From positions 1-7,419 of the forward strand of contig PLYG01000561.1 in the NCBI GenBank assembly GCA_003153335.1: a DNA stretch of 7,419 nt. Direction: 5' to 3'. Source of the stretch: Betaproteobacteria bacterium. GTDB lineage: Bacteria; Pseudomonadota; Gammaproteobacteria; Burkholderiales; Casimicrobiaceae. The notes beneath the pieces were generated by a model. That model saw only the letters and a list, made by a program, of their open reading frames with translations. It did not search any database and was not told the origin of the DNA. Within the stretch, counting starts at the first letter, position 1; each line of letters starts with the position of its first letter. Below, in pieces: positions 1 through 5,395 of this stretch. A program made the position numbers and the translations under genes.

Positions 1-134
1 GTGGTCTTGCCGCTGCCGTTGGGCCCGATGACCCCGACGATCTCGCCTGGCCCGAGGGCGAAGCTGACACCGTCGACGGCGTGGATGGCGCCGTAGTACT
101 TGCGGACGTCATTGACCTCGAGGAACGCATTCAT
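1..134 (-). CDS. livG: LivG-type ABC transporter ATP-binding protein, N-terminal part (cut by window edge)
   Basis: Cytoplasmic ATPase subunit of a branched-chain-amino-acid-type (HAAT family) ABC importer, which powers transport through the LivH/LivM pore. Only the first 44 codons are present. They read MNAFLEVNDV..., with an aromatic A-loop position (Tyr14/Tyr15) and a complete Walker A motif GPNGSGKT at residues 37-44; the rest lies off the left edge. The ATG at 134-132 overlaps the livM stop as ATGA. A good Shine-Dalgarno (GGAGG) lies 8 nt upstream inside the end of livM, so this start is well supported and probably translationally coupled. LivG rather than LivF is inferred from its position directly after livM, the usual H-M-G-F order; 44 residues cannot separate the two by sequence. 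Confidence 0.9.
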   Translation of the reverse strand, partial: MNAFLEVNDVRKYYGAIHAVDGVSFALGPGEIVGVIGPNGSGKT

Positions 135-1060
135 CGCGCCGACCTCCGGAAACGGTCGGGAAGCGACATCACACCACCCGGCAGCCAGATCATCAGCGCG
201 ACGACGGCGAAGCCGAACACCATCAGGTACCAGTTCTGGGCGAAGCGCAGCCACTCCGGCAGCAGGATGACGACGACCGTGCCGACGAGCGGCCCGAAGA
301 AGCGCCCGGAGCCGCCGACGATGACCGCGAGCAGCATCATCAACGAGGCCGGGACGTTGAACGCCGTCGGCTCGATGTACTGCACCAGCGCGGCGTAGTA
401 CGCACCGCCGACGCCGGCACACGCGGCACCGATGGCGAAGGCGAGCAGCGTGTAGGCGGTGATGTTGACGCCGAGGCTCTCGGCGCGGATCGGGTTGTCG
501 CGTAGCGCGGCGAAGGCGCGGCCCCAGGGCGAGCGAAGCAACCACGCGAGCAACAATGCCAGCACGATCGTCGAGGCGAACGCGAAGTAGAAGAACTCGA
601 GGTTACCGTTGAGTTCGTGGCCGAAAAGCGAGGGCCGCGGAATGCCGGACAGCCCGAACGTGCCTCCCGTCCAGCTCTGCTCGTTGCGCAGGATGAGGTA
701 GATCATCACGTTGAAGCCGAGTGTCGTGAACGCGAGGTAGTGGTGCTGCACGCGCAGCGCCGGGAAGCCGAGGGCGAGCCCGATGACGAAACAGGACCCG
801 GCGGCGAGCGGCAGGACCGCGAGGAACGGCAGCCCGAGCTTCATCAGGATGGCGACATGATAGGCGCCGATGCCAAAGAAGGCCGCCTGCCCGATCGACA
901 TCTGGCCGGCGTAGCCGACGACGAGGTTCAGTCCCATCGCCGACATCAGGTAGACGCACAAGAACGTCATCAGGTAGACGCCGTAGGTCTTGAGGAAGGG
1001 CGGAAGCGCCGCATACAGCGCCAGCCCGGCAACGAGGACGATCATCTGCCGGCGGTTCAT
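131..1060 (-). CDS. livM: LivM-type ABC transporter permease
   Basis: Inner-membrane permease, 309 aa, pairing with LivH to form the channel of a HAAT-family importer for amino acids or other small carboxylates and amides. Hydrophobic segments fill most of the protein. The family signature GLNLVVGYAGQMSIGQAAFF is at residues 43-62. The EAA-like cytoplasmic loop that docks the ATPase is at about 180-199 (GRAFAALRDNPIRAESLGVN), GGSGRFFGPLVG at 249-260 and LPGGVM near the C-terminus. It is shorter than E. coli LivM (about 425 aa) but typical of the shorter LivM homologues common in Proteobacteria. Its ATG overlaps the stop of the repeat-derived mini-ORF just upstream (ATGA), and only a weak G-rich stretch precedes it, so translation may depend on coupling. 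The substrate cannot be deduced from the permease. Confidence 0.95.
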   Translation of the reverse strand: MNRRQMIVLVAGLALYAALPPFLKTYGVYLMTFLCVYLMSAMGLNLVVGYAGQMSIGQAAFFGIGAYHVAILMKLGLPFLAVLPLAAGSCFVIGLALGFPALRVQHHYLAFTTLGFNVMIYLILRNEQSWTGGTFGLSGIPRPSLFGHELNGNLEFFYFAFASTIVLALLLAWLLRSPWGRAFAALRDNPIRAESLGVNITAYTLLAFAIGAACAGVGGAYYAALVQYIEPTAFNVPASLMMLLAVIVGGSGRFFGPLVGTVVVILLPEWLRFAQNWYLMVFGFAVVALMIWLPGGVMSLPDRFRRSAR

Positions 1061-1149
1061 TGGTGTGCCCCCACGCTTGCGGCTGGCGCCGCGGCGCTGC
1101 CCCCCGAGGGGGAGCGATTCGCGCCTCGGGACGGCCAGGCGGCGCTCAT
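1057..1149 (-). repeat. Burkholderiales-type interspersed repeat forming a 30-codon mini-ORF between livH and livM
   Basis: The livH-livM spacer is a GC-rich element. On the plus strand it carries a perfect 12-nt palindrome GCGCCGCGGCGC (1086-1097), the hairpin-like CCCCCGAGGGGG (1101-1112) and a GGCGGCGCTCAT end (1140-1149, bar the first G). I recognise this combination as an intergenic repeat found in many copies in Comamonadaceae/Alcaligenaceae genomes; that is recall, not a search. On the minus strand it is open from ATG (1149-1147) to TGA (1059-1057), reading MSAAWPSRGANRSPSGG... and then an Ala-rich tail. The ATG overlaps the livH stop (ATGA) and its stop overlaps the livM start (ATGA). 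No protein family is recognised. It may be a translated linker that keeps ribosomes moving from livH to livM rather than a functional peptide. Confidence 0.7.
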
Positions 1150-2024
1150 ACCTTGCGCTCCTCGGCTTTCCCGAGCAGGCCCTCGGGACGGAAAATGATC
1201 ACGACCAGGAACAGCATCAGCGCCACGCCTTCCTTGTAGGCGGGCGAAAAGTACGCGCCCATCAGGTTCTCGAGCACGCCGACCAGCACGCCTCCCAGGA
1301 GCGCCCCGCGCGTCTGGTTGAACCCGCCGATGATCGCGGCGTAGAACGCCTTCAACCCGATCGAGTCGCCCATGTCGAACTTGGCGAGGTATGTCGGCGT
1401 GACGAGCAGGGCGGCGACGGCAGCGAGCACCGCATTGATCAGGAACGTGTAGAGCACCATTCTTTTCACGTTGATGCCGAGCACCTTGGCGGACTCGGTG
1501 TTCTGGGCGACAGCCTGCATCGCGCGCCCGGTCAGCGTCCGGTTGAGGAACATCTGCAGGCAGATGACGATCAGCCCGGCGAGCAGCAGCGTCCCGATGT
1601 CGGCGTAGGACACGCGGATCGTCCCTAGGGAAAGGAGCCCGTCGGGGAACGGGCTCGGGAACGGCTGCGCCTCGGCGCTGTAGCCGGCCTTCACCGCCGA
1701 CTTGAGCCCGATGGAGAGCCCGAGCGTCGCGATGACGAGCGGGATCACGCCGTGCTTCAGCAGCGGGTCGACGACGACGGTCTTGAACCCGTAGCCCAGC
1801 ACCAGCATCGCCACGAGGCAGGCCAGCAGGAACGCGAGCCAGAGCGGCGCGCCGGCGACCTTGAGGAAGAACAGCATCGCGAACGCCGGCAGCATCACGA
1901 ACTCGCCCTGGGCGAAGTTGATCGTTCCCGACGCCTGCCAGAGCAGCGTGAAGCCGAGTGCCGCGAGCGCGTAGATCGCGCCGATGGCGGCGCCGGACAA
2001 CAGGAGTTGCAGGAAATCAGCCAT
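1146..2024 (-). CDS. livH: LivH-type ABC transporter permease
   Basis: Inner-membrane permease, 292 aa, about the usual LivH length, and partner of LivM in a HAAT-family importer. The signature NFAQGEF (residues 36-42; NFAHGEF in many relatives) follows the first membrane segment. The EAA-like loop GRAMQAVAQNTESAKVLGIN (166-185) contacts the ATPase, and the protein ends in the typical RPEGLLG (279-285). The ATG at 2024 is supported by GGGAGGA at 2037-2031, spaced 6 nt. The stop overlaps the ATG of the repeat-borne mini-ORF. It is the first liv gene of the cluster and no periplasmic binding protein (LivJ/LivK type) precedes it, so the binding protein must lie beyond the left edge or elsewhere. 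The 148 bp gap to aroE may hold its own promoter, but none is convincing by eye. Confidence 0.95.
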   Translation of the reverse strand: MADFLQLLLSGAAIGAIYALAALGFTLLWQASGTINFAQGEFVMLPAFAMLFFLKVAGAPLWLAFLLACLVAMLVLGYGFKTVVVDPLLKHGVIPLVIATLGLSIGLKSAVKAGYSAEAQPFPSPFPDGLLSLGTIRVSYADIGTLLLAGLIVICLQMFLNRTLTGRAMQAVAQNTESAKVLGINVKRMVLYTFLINAVLAAVAALLVTPTYLAKFDMGDSIGLKAFYAAIIGGFNQTRGALLGGVLVGVLENLMGAYFSPAYKEGVALMLFLVVIIFRPEGLLGKAEERKV

Positions 2025-2097
2025 GCCGTGTCCTCCCTGCCCGTGGCGGGCACATCCCGGCGGTCGCGGGCGTCGATGTCATATTCGGATTATGCAT
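2017..2097 (-). CDS. possible 26-codon leader ORF overlapping the livH start
   Basis: A short ORF begins at ATG 2097-2095, 3 nt after the strong Shine-Dalgarno-like run GAGGAGGAG (2109-2101). It reads MHNPNMTSTPATAG... and ends at TGA 2019-2017, 8 nt inside livH in another frame. The strong ribosome site and the overlap with the livH start suggest a translated leader that could couple to livH. The peptide resembles no family I know and has no run of branched-chain or aromatic codons, so classic amino-acid attenuation is not indicated. The purine-rich run could also be chance; moderate to low confidence. Confidence 0.3.
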   Translation of the reverse strand: MHNPNMTSTPATAGMCPPRAGRTRHG

Positions 2098-2136
2098 CAA
2101 CTCCTCCTCGTCGCTTTTGTAAGTTCGCCCGCGGTC

Positions 2137-2170
2137 ACCGGCACTCGCACCCGCCATCGTGTGCGCCGGT
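2137..2170 (-). terminator. imperfect stem-loop just after the aroE stop
   Basis: On the minus strand, three bases after the aroE TGA, ACCGGC (2170-2165) plus GCAC (2164-2161) can pair with GTGC (2150-2147) and GCCGGT (2142-2137). This gives a 10-bp stem with a 4-nt bulge (GAGT) on the 3' side and a 10-nt loop. No U-tract follows, so it is not a textbook intrinsic terminator. It may be a 3'-end-stabilising or Rho-associated structure, or may separate aroE expression from the liv genes. Confidence 0.3.
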
Positions 2171-2172
2171 CC

Positions 2173-2994
2173 TCACGTCAACGGGACCGAAAGTCTTTCG
2201 ATCAGCGGCTGAGTTGCGGGCCGCACGCCGCGCCACCACGCGAACGCTTCCGCGGCCTGTTCGACCAGCATGCCGATCCCGTCGGCGATCCGACCCGCGC
2301 CCGCGTCGCGCGCGAGACGCAGAAACGGCGTCAGCCCCTTGCCGTAGACCAGGTCGTAGGCAAGACAGCCTTCCGCAAAGACCGCTCGTGGCACCGGGGG
2401 CAGTTCCCCGCGCAAGCTCGCCGACGTTGCGTTGACGACGATGTCGAACCGGCGTTCGCCGAAATCGGAATAGCCGCCGGTAGTGAGGTTGCCGTAGGCC
2501 GAGAACTGCGCGCCCAATGCTCTCGCTTTGGGGACCGTGCGGTTCATGACGACGAGCGCCTCGGGCTCCTGTTCGAGGAAGGGCAGTAGCGCGCCGCGCG
2601 CGGCGCCGCCCGCGCCCAGCAGCAGGACGCGGCCACCACGCATCGCGCAGCCGAGGTTAAGCTGGATGTCGTTGACGAGGCCCAGGCCGTCGAAGTTCTC
2701 GGCAATGGCGCGATCGCCGTCGAACTTCATGCAGTTGACGGCGCCGGCGAGACGGGCGCGTTCCAAGAGCTCCGTCGCGTACGCAAACGCCTCGATCTTG
2801 AACGGGAGCGTGACGTTGATGCCGCGCCCACCGGCCGCGCGGAAGCGGTCGACGGCGGTGGCGAAACCGTCCGCCGGGGCCTCGATCGCTTCGTAGGTCA
2901 AGTCCTGCCCGGTTTGCCGCGCGAATTCACCGTGGATCAGCGGCGATTTAGTGTGCCCGAGCGGCATTCCGATCAATGCGTAGCGATCGGTCAT
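2173..2994 (-). CDS. aroE: shikimate 5-dehydrogenase (canonical AroE)
   Basis: Cytoplasmic NADPH-dependent enzyme interconverting 3-dehydroshikimate and shikimate, the fourth step of the chorismate pathway. From ATG 2994 the protein is 273 aa, almost the length of E. coli AroE (272). The N-terminal substrate domain has HTKSPLIH (14-21), with Thr at the first of the two usual Ser positions of SKSP, NVTLPFK with catalytic Lys66, Asn87 in GAVN, and catalytic Asp102 in NFDG. The nucleotide domain has GAGGAARG (127-134) and NRT (151-153), the usual NADP-phosphate clamp. GMLVEQAAEAF near the C-terminus keeps the substrate-binding Gln. GAGA lies 6 nt before this ATG. An in-frame ATG two codons earlier (3000) is possible; a start at 3075 would run deep into the upstream gene. 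Lying beside transporters and an AroE-like gene, it could serve catabolism as well as, or instead of, biosynthesis. Confidence 0.95.
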   Translation of the reverse strand: MTDRYALIGMPLGHTKSPLIHGEFARQTGQDLTYEAIEAPADGFATAVDRFRAAGGRGINVTLPFKIEAFAYATELLERARLAGAVNCMKFDGDRAIAENFDGLGLVNDIQLNLGCAMRGGRVLLLGAGGAARGALLPFLEQEPEALVVMNRTVPKARALGAQFSAYGNLTTGGYSDFGERRFDIVVNATSASLRGELPPVPRAVFAEGCLAYDLVYGKGLTPFLRLARDAGAGRIADGIGMLVEQAAEAFAWWRGVRPATQPLIERLSVPLT

Positions 2995-3022
2995 CGGCAT
3001 TCTCGCAATGGGCACACGGGGC

Positions 3023-3856
3023 TCAATACGCAACCTTCGCCACCGCGCGAAGCTCGTTGGGTGTCGTCGTGCCAAAACCGAAGAATTCGAGATACGCGGG
3101 GATCATCTCGAACAGCATGTCCGTGCCGACCACGAACAGGCATCCCCGGTCCTGCGCCGCCTTGAGCAGCGGCGTGATCTCCTCTTTCATCACGACCTCG
3201 CCCACGAACGTCGTCGGCGCGAGGCGCGTGACGTCGAACGGGAGCGGATCGCCGGCCTTCATGCCCAACGGTGTCGCGTTCACGACGAGGTCATATCCGG
3301 CCGGGTCGCTCCCGCGGACATGAACGTCGAGGCGGGGATAGTGGTTGCGTAACCGTGCAGCGAGGCCCTCGGCCGGCGCGGGATCGGTGTCGCAGAGCGC
3401 TATCAATGCCACGCCGTCCGCGGCGAGCGACGCGGCAATCGCCGACCCGACGCCACCGGTCCCTACGACCAGGCATTTCGCGTCGTCGAAGACGAAGCCC
3501 TTGCGCCGCAAGCCCCGCGTGAATCCGGTCCCGTCGAACATGTCGCCGACCAGCGTGCCATCCACCCGCTTCAGGATCGCATTGCAGGCGCCCGCGATCT
3601 TTACCGTCGTCGTGACCTCGTCGAGCAGCTCCACCGTCGTGACCTTGTGCGGCATCGTGATCAGGGCGCCGCGGATGTTGGTGAGTTTGAACAGCGACTT
3701 CATCACCACCGGGTAATCCTCGGCTTTCACGCCCATCGGCACGACGACCGCATCGATGCCGCGCTGGTCGAACCAGGGGTTGTAAATGAGCGGCGCCTTG
3801 AACGCCTCAGTGGGGTACCCGATATGCGCAATCAGAGTGGTTTTGCCGCTGATCAT
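3023..3856 (-). CDS. divergent shikimate/quinate dehydrogenase-like protein
   Basis: A 277-aa member of the shikimate dehydrogenase superfamily, probably a cytoplasmic NAD(P)-dependent dehydrogenase of a hydroxy acid. The fold's catalytic residues are kept: Lys71 in ITMPHK, Asn92 in GACNA and Asp108 in GDMFDGTG. The dinucleotide motif is GTGGVG (132-137), and VNATPLGM is at 192-199. At the end of the second nucleotide-domain strand it has CDTD (155-158) instead of the NRT/NRS of NADP enzymes, favouring NAD+. The N-terminal SKSP is replaced by FKAP (19-22), and the usual C-terminal ML..Q by MLFEM, so groups that normally hold the shikimate carboxylate are missing. GGAG lies 6 nt before the ATG. 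Its stop is 28 bp before the aroE ATG, so the two are probably co-transcribed. A close paralogue ends at 7331. Exact substrate unknown; quinate, shikimate or an unrelated hydroxy acid are all possible. Confidence 0.85.
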   Translation of the reverse strand: MISGKTTLIAHIGYPTEAFKAPLIYNPWFDQRGIDAVVVPMGVKAEDYPVVMKSLFKLTNIRGALITMPHKVTTVELLDEVTTTVKIAGACNAILKRVDGTLVGDMFDGTGFTRGLRRKGFVFDDAKCLVVGTGGVGSAIAASLAADGVALIALCDTDPAPAEGLAARLRNHYPRLDVHVRGSDPAGYDLVVNATPLGMKAGDPLPFDVTRLAPTTFVGEVVMKEEITPLLKAAQDRGCLFVVGTDMLFEMIPAYLEFFGFGTTTPNELRAVAKVAY

Positions 3857-3941
3857 TGTTGGCTCCGTTTTCCGAATTTCCCGTGTGTAGTGCGATGGCG
3901 GACTTGCGCGGCAGGTCGCAGCGGCAATCGCGAGGTGTCGC
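3857..3941 (-). other. leader of the AroE-like gene
   Basis: An 85-bp spacer between the oxidoreductase remnant and the ATG at 3856. It contains the Shine-Dalgarno GGAG 6 nt before the start, preceded by an A/T-richer patch (GAAATTCGGAAAACGG on the minus strand). I see no clear -35/-10 pair, operator or terminator. Confidence 0.4.
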
Positions 3942-4085
3942 CTAGCTCGTCTCGACGATGCGGCCAGTCTTCGCCGCCTCGACGATCGCCTCGGTTACAC
4001 GCAGGTTCTGCAATCCATCACGCGCGGTGACCAGCGGCTCCGCTACCTGTTTGCCGCTCGGTTCATCCGGACCGGATTCGGCAAT
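3942..4085 (-). pseudogene. C-terminal remnant of a Gfo/Idh/MocA-family oxidoreductase
   Basis: Between dctP and the AroE-like gene, one minus-strand frame reads AEPLVTARDGLQNLRVTEAI and then VEAAKTGRIVETS before a TAG at 3944-3942. The pattern EPLVT-x-RDGL-x-NLRVTEAI-x-E-A-x-x-TGR is the usual C-terminal end of Gfo/Idh/MocA NAD(P)-dependent sugar or cyclitol dehydrogenases. Only about 47 codons remain open; an in-frame TGA (4088-4086) stops the reading upstream and no N-terminal Rossmann domain is found. The gene appears to have been truncated by deletion. Such oxidoreductases often accompany TRAP transporters, so the ancestral locus may have encoded one more dehydrogenase. The family call rests on the C-terminal pattern only. 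Confidence 0.6.
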
Positions 4086-4088
4086 TCA

Positions 4089-4253
4089 AGTCGCAGGGGA
4101 ACGCGTCCCGGACGATCTTGACGGCAGCGAACTGTTGGTCCGAGACGACCGCGCCTTTCGGATACCTGGCGGGATCGTGGCTCGATCGCAGCGAAGGTGT
4201 GTGCGCCAAGCCCTCTCCGCGATGAAACGGGCTTGACGACTTCAGCGCCAACT
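4089..4253 (-). other. non-coding or decayed stretch after dctP
   Basis: This 165-bp stretch follows the dctP stop. No ORF with a plausible start and ribosome site is visible. One minus-strand frame contains protein-like text (RYPKGAVVSDQQFAAVKIV, then RDAFP), ending at the TGA at 4068-4066, in a different frame from the Gfo/Idh/MocA remnant that overlaps its end. It may be debris from another gene or from the same degraded oxidoreductase after frameshifts, but I cannot assign a family. No terminator hairpin with a T-tract is evident after dctP. Confidence 0.3.
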
Positions 4254-5285
4254 CTATTTCTTGGCCTCGGCGTCCTTGACGGCCGTCAGGAGCCCGTCGA
4301 TCCACTTTTGGTCGACCTTGGTCTTGAGCCAATCAATGACCGGCTGCTGGGTGGCCGTCTTGAACTGGGCAAACTCGGCCGCTGTCGGGGTGTAGACCGT
4401 GACGCCCTTTTCTTTCAGGATCTTGACACCGTCGGCGGAAAAGACGCGGTTGACGCGGCGCTCCTCGGCGCAGGCGACCTTGGCCGCGTCCGTGACGACT
4501 TTCTGCAAGTCGGGCGCGAGGCTCTTGTAGAACTTGTCGCCCATGACGAACCAGTCGACGCCGTAGTTGTGCCCGTCCATGGTCACGTGCTTCTGCACTT
4601 CATAGAGCTTCGCAAAGATGATCGAGGGGATCACGTTCTCGTGCCCGTCGACGACGCCGGTCTGCAGCGCCGTGTAGGTCTCGGTCCAGGCGATGGGCGT
4701 CGGTTGAGCGCCCAGTGCCTTCATTTCGGTGATGTACAGCGGCGTCTCCTGGACACGGATCTTCATGCCGACGAGATCCTTTGGGGAGTGGATCGGGGCC
4801 TTGCCGCTGGTGAAGTTCCGGTAGCCGACCTCGCCGAAGCAGAGGTTGTGCATCCCGGTGCTGGCGAGGAAGTCCTCGGAGAGCTTCTGGCCGTAGGGGC
4901 CGTCCATCACGCTATCGGCGATCGCTTCGGAGGCGAACAGGTAGGGAATGTCCGTCACCATGGAGTTCGGGTAGAAGTTCGCCATGACGCCGGAGGCGAG
5001 CCCGGCCTGGATGAAGCCGTTCTTCACGCCTTCGACGAGGTCCCGTTCACCGCCCAGGGTGCCGGCACCGAAAACCTGCACCTCGATGCGTCCGTTGCTC
5101 TTCGCCTTGACCTCCTTGGCGAAGACGTCCGCCATGACGGCCTTGCGGGACATGGTCATATCGACCGAGTCAGAGTGCGCCAGCTTCAGGACGACCTTCT
5201 TCTCCGCGGTCTGCGCCGAGGCGCCGGCGGAGAACAGAAATGCGGATACGACGATTGTGGAAATCAACTTCAACGACTGTTTCAT
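4254..5285 (-). CDS. dctP: TRAP transporter solute-binding protein (DctP family)
   Basis: Periplasmic binding protein that captures a small organic acid and delivers it to the DctQM membrane component. The mature protein would be exported: residues 1-24 form a signal peptide (MKQS-KL start, hydrophobic ISTIVVSAFLFSAGA, cleavage ASA|QT). At 343 aa it has the usual family length. Family hallmarks are LAHSDSVD (35-42), FGAGTLGGERDLVEGV (72-87), GYRNFTS (154-160) and GMKIRVQE (173-180), with Arg177 at the position that binds the substrate carboxylate in DctP proteins. These are followed by ALGAQPTPIAWTETYTALQTG (190-210) and VVDGHEN. The start at 5285 has AGGAGG 7 nt upstream. The stop codon of a duplicated upstream start region overlaps this ATG (ATGA). 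It is downstream of the fused dctQM, so the order is QM-P. The ligand is unknown; the AroE-like neighbours make a hydroxylated carboxylate likely. Confidence 0.95.
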   Translation of the reverse strand: MKQSLKLISTIVVSAFLFSAGASAQTAEKKVVLKLAHSDSVDMTMSRKAVMADVFAKEVKAKSNGRIEVQVFGAGTLGGERDLVEGVKNGFIQAGLASGVMANFYPNSMVTDIPYLFASEAIADSVMDGPYGQKLSEDFLASTGMHNLCFGEVGYRNFTSGKAPIHSPKDLVGMKIRVQETPLYITEMKALGAQPTPIAWTETYTALQTGVVDGHENVIPSIIFAKLYEVQKHVTMDGHNYGVDWFVMGDKFYKSLAPDLQKVVTDAAKVACAEERRVNRVFSADGVKILKEKGVTVYTPTAAEFAQFKTATQQPVIDWLKTKVDQKWIDGLLTAVKDAEAKK

Positions 5286-5359
5286 AACGTAGCCTCCTGG
5301 GTTGCAATGACTGCGGTGGAAATCAACTCCTGCGACTGCTTCATGCGAAAACCTCCTGG
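5257..5359 (-). repeat. imperfect direct duplication of the dctP ribosome site and first codons
   Basis: Two 44-bp copies, 5257-5300 and 5316-5359, are offset by 59 bp and match at 34 of 44 positions by eye. Each holds CCAGGAGG, a 7-nt spacer, ATGAA(A/G)CAGTCG and codons ending in GTTGATTTCCAC. The ribosome site alone could be conserved by function, but the shared 13-nt GTGGAAATCAACT (plus strand) within codons 6-10 is not expected without duplication. The 59-bp offset is not a multiple of 3, so the upstream copy is out of frame with dctP. Confidence 0.8.
5282..5344 (-). CDS. 20-codon upstream ORF duplicated from the dctP start
   Basis: A short ORF begins at ATG 5344-5342 with AGGAGG (5357-5352) 7 nt upstream, exactly as at dctP. 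It reads MKQSQELIST for ten codons, against MKQSLKLIST in dctP, then diverges and stops at TGA 5284-5282, which overlaps the dctP ATG as ATGA. The arrangement implies translation is possible and would be coupled to dctP. The peptide lacks a membrane segment, so it is not a working signal peptide. It is best seen as a relic or leader created by duplication of the ribosome site and first codons. Confidence 0.5.
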   Translation of the reverse strand: MKQSQELISTAVIATQEATL

Positions 5360-5395
5360 TATCGAATTGCTCTTGGGACATGAGACCGGAGACAC

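Noticed and set aside
617..1628. Plus-strand ORFs opposite livM and livH
   Set aside because: Both permease genes on the minus strand have complete family signatures; the opposite frames show only charged low-complexity sequence.
2071..2100. CATAAT as a -10 box for livH
   Set aside because: No -35 element lies at 16-19 bp; the nearest TTACAA is 22 bp away, and the -10 match would sit inside the possible leader ORF. Not supportable as a promoter.
2995..3075. Longer aroE start at 3075
   Set aside because: The added 27 residues are Arg-rich, overlap the end of the upstream AroE-like gene by more than 50 bp and have no counterpart in AroE proteins; the start at 2994 gives normal length and places Lys66 and Asp102 as expected.
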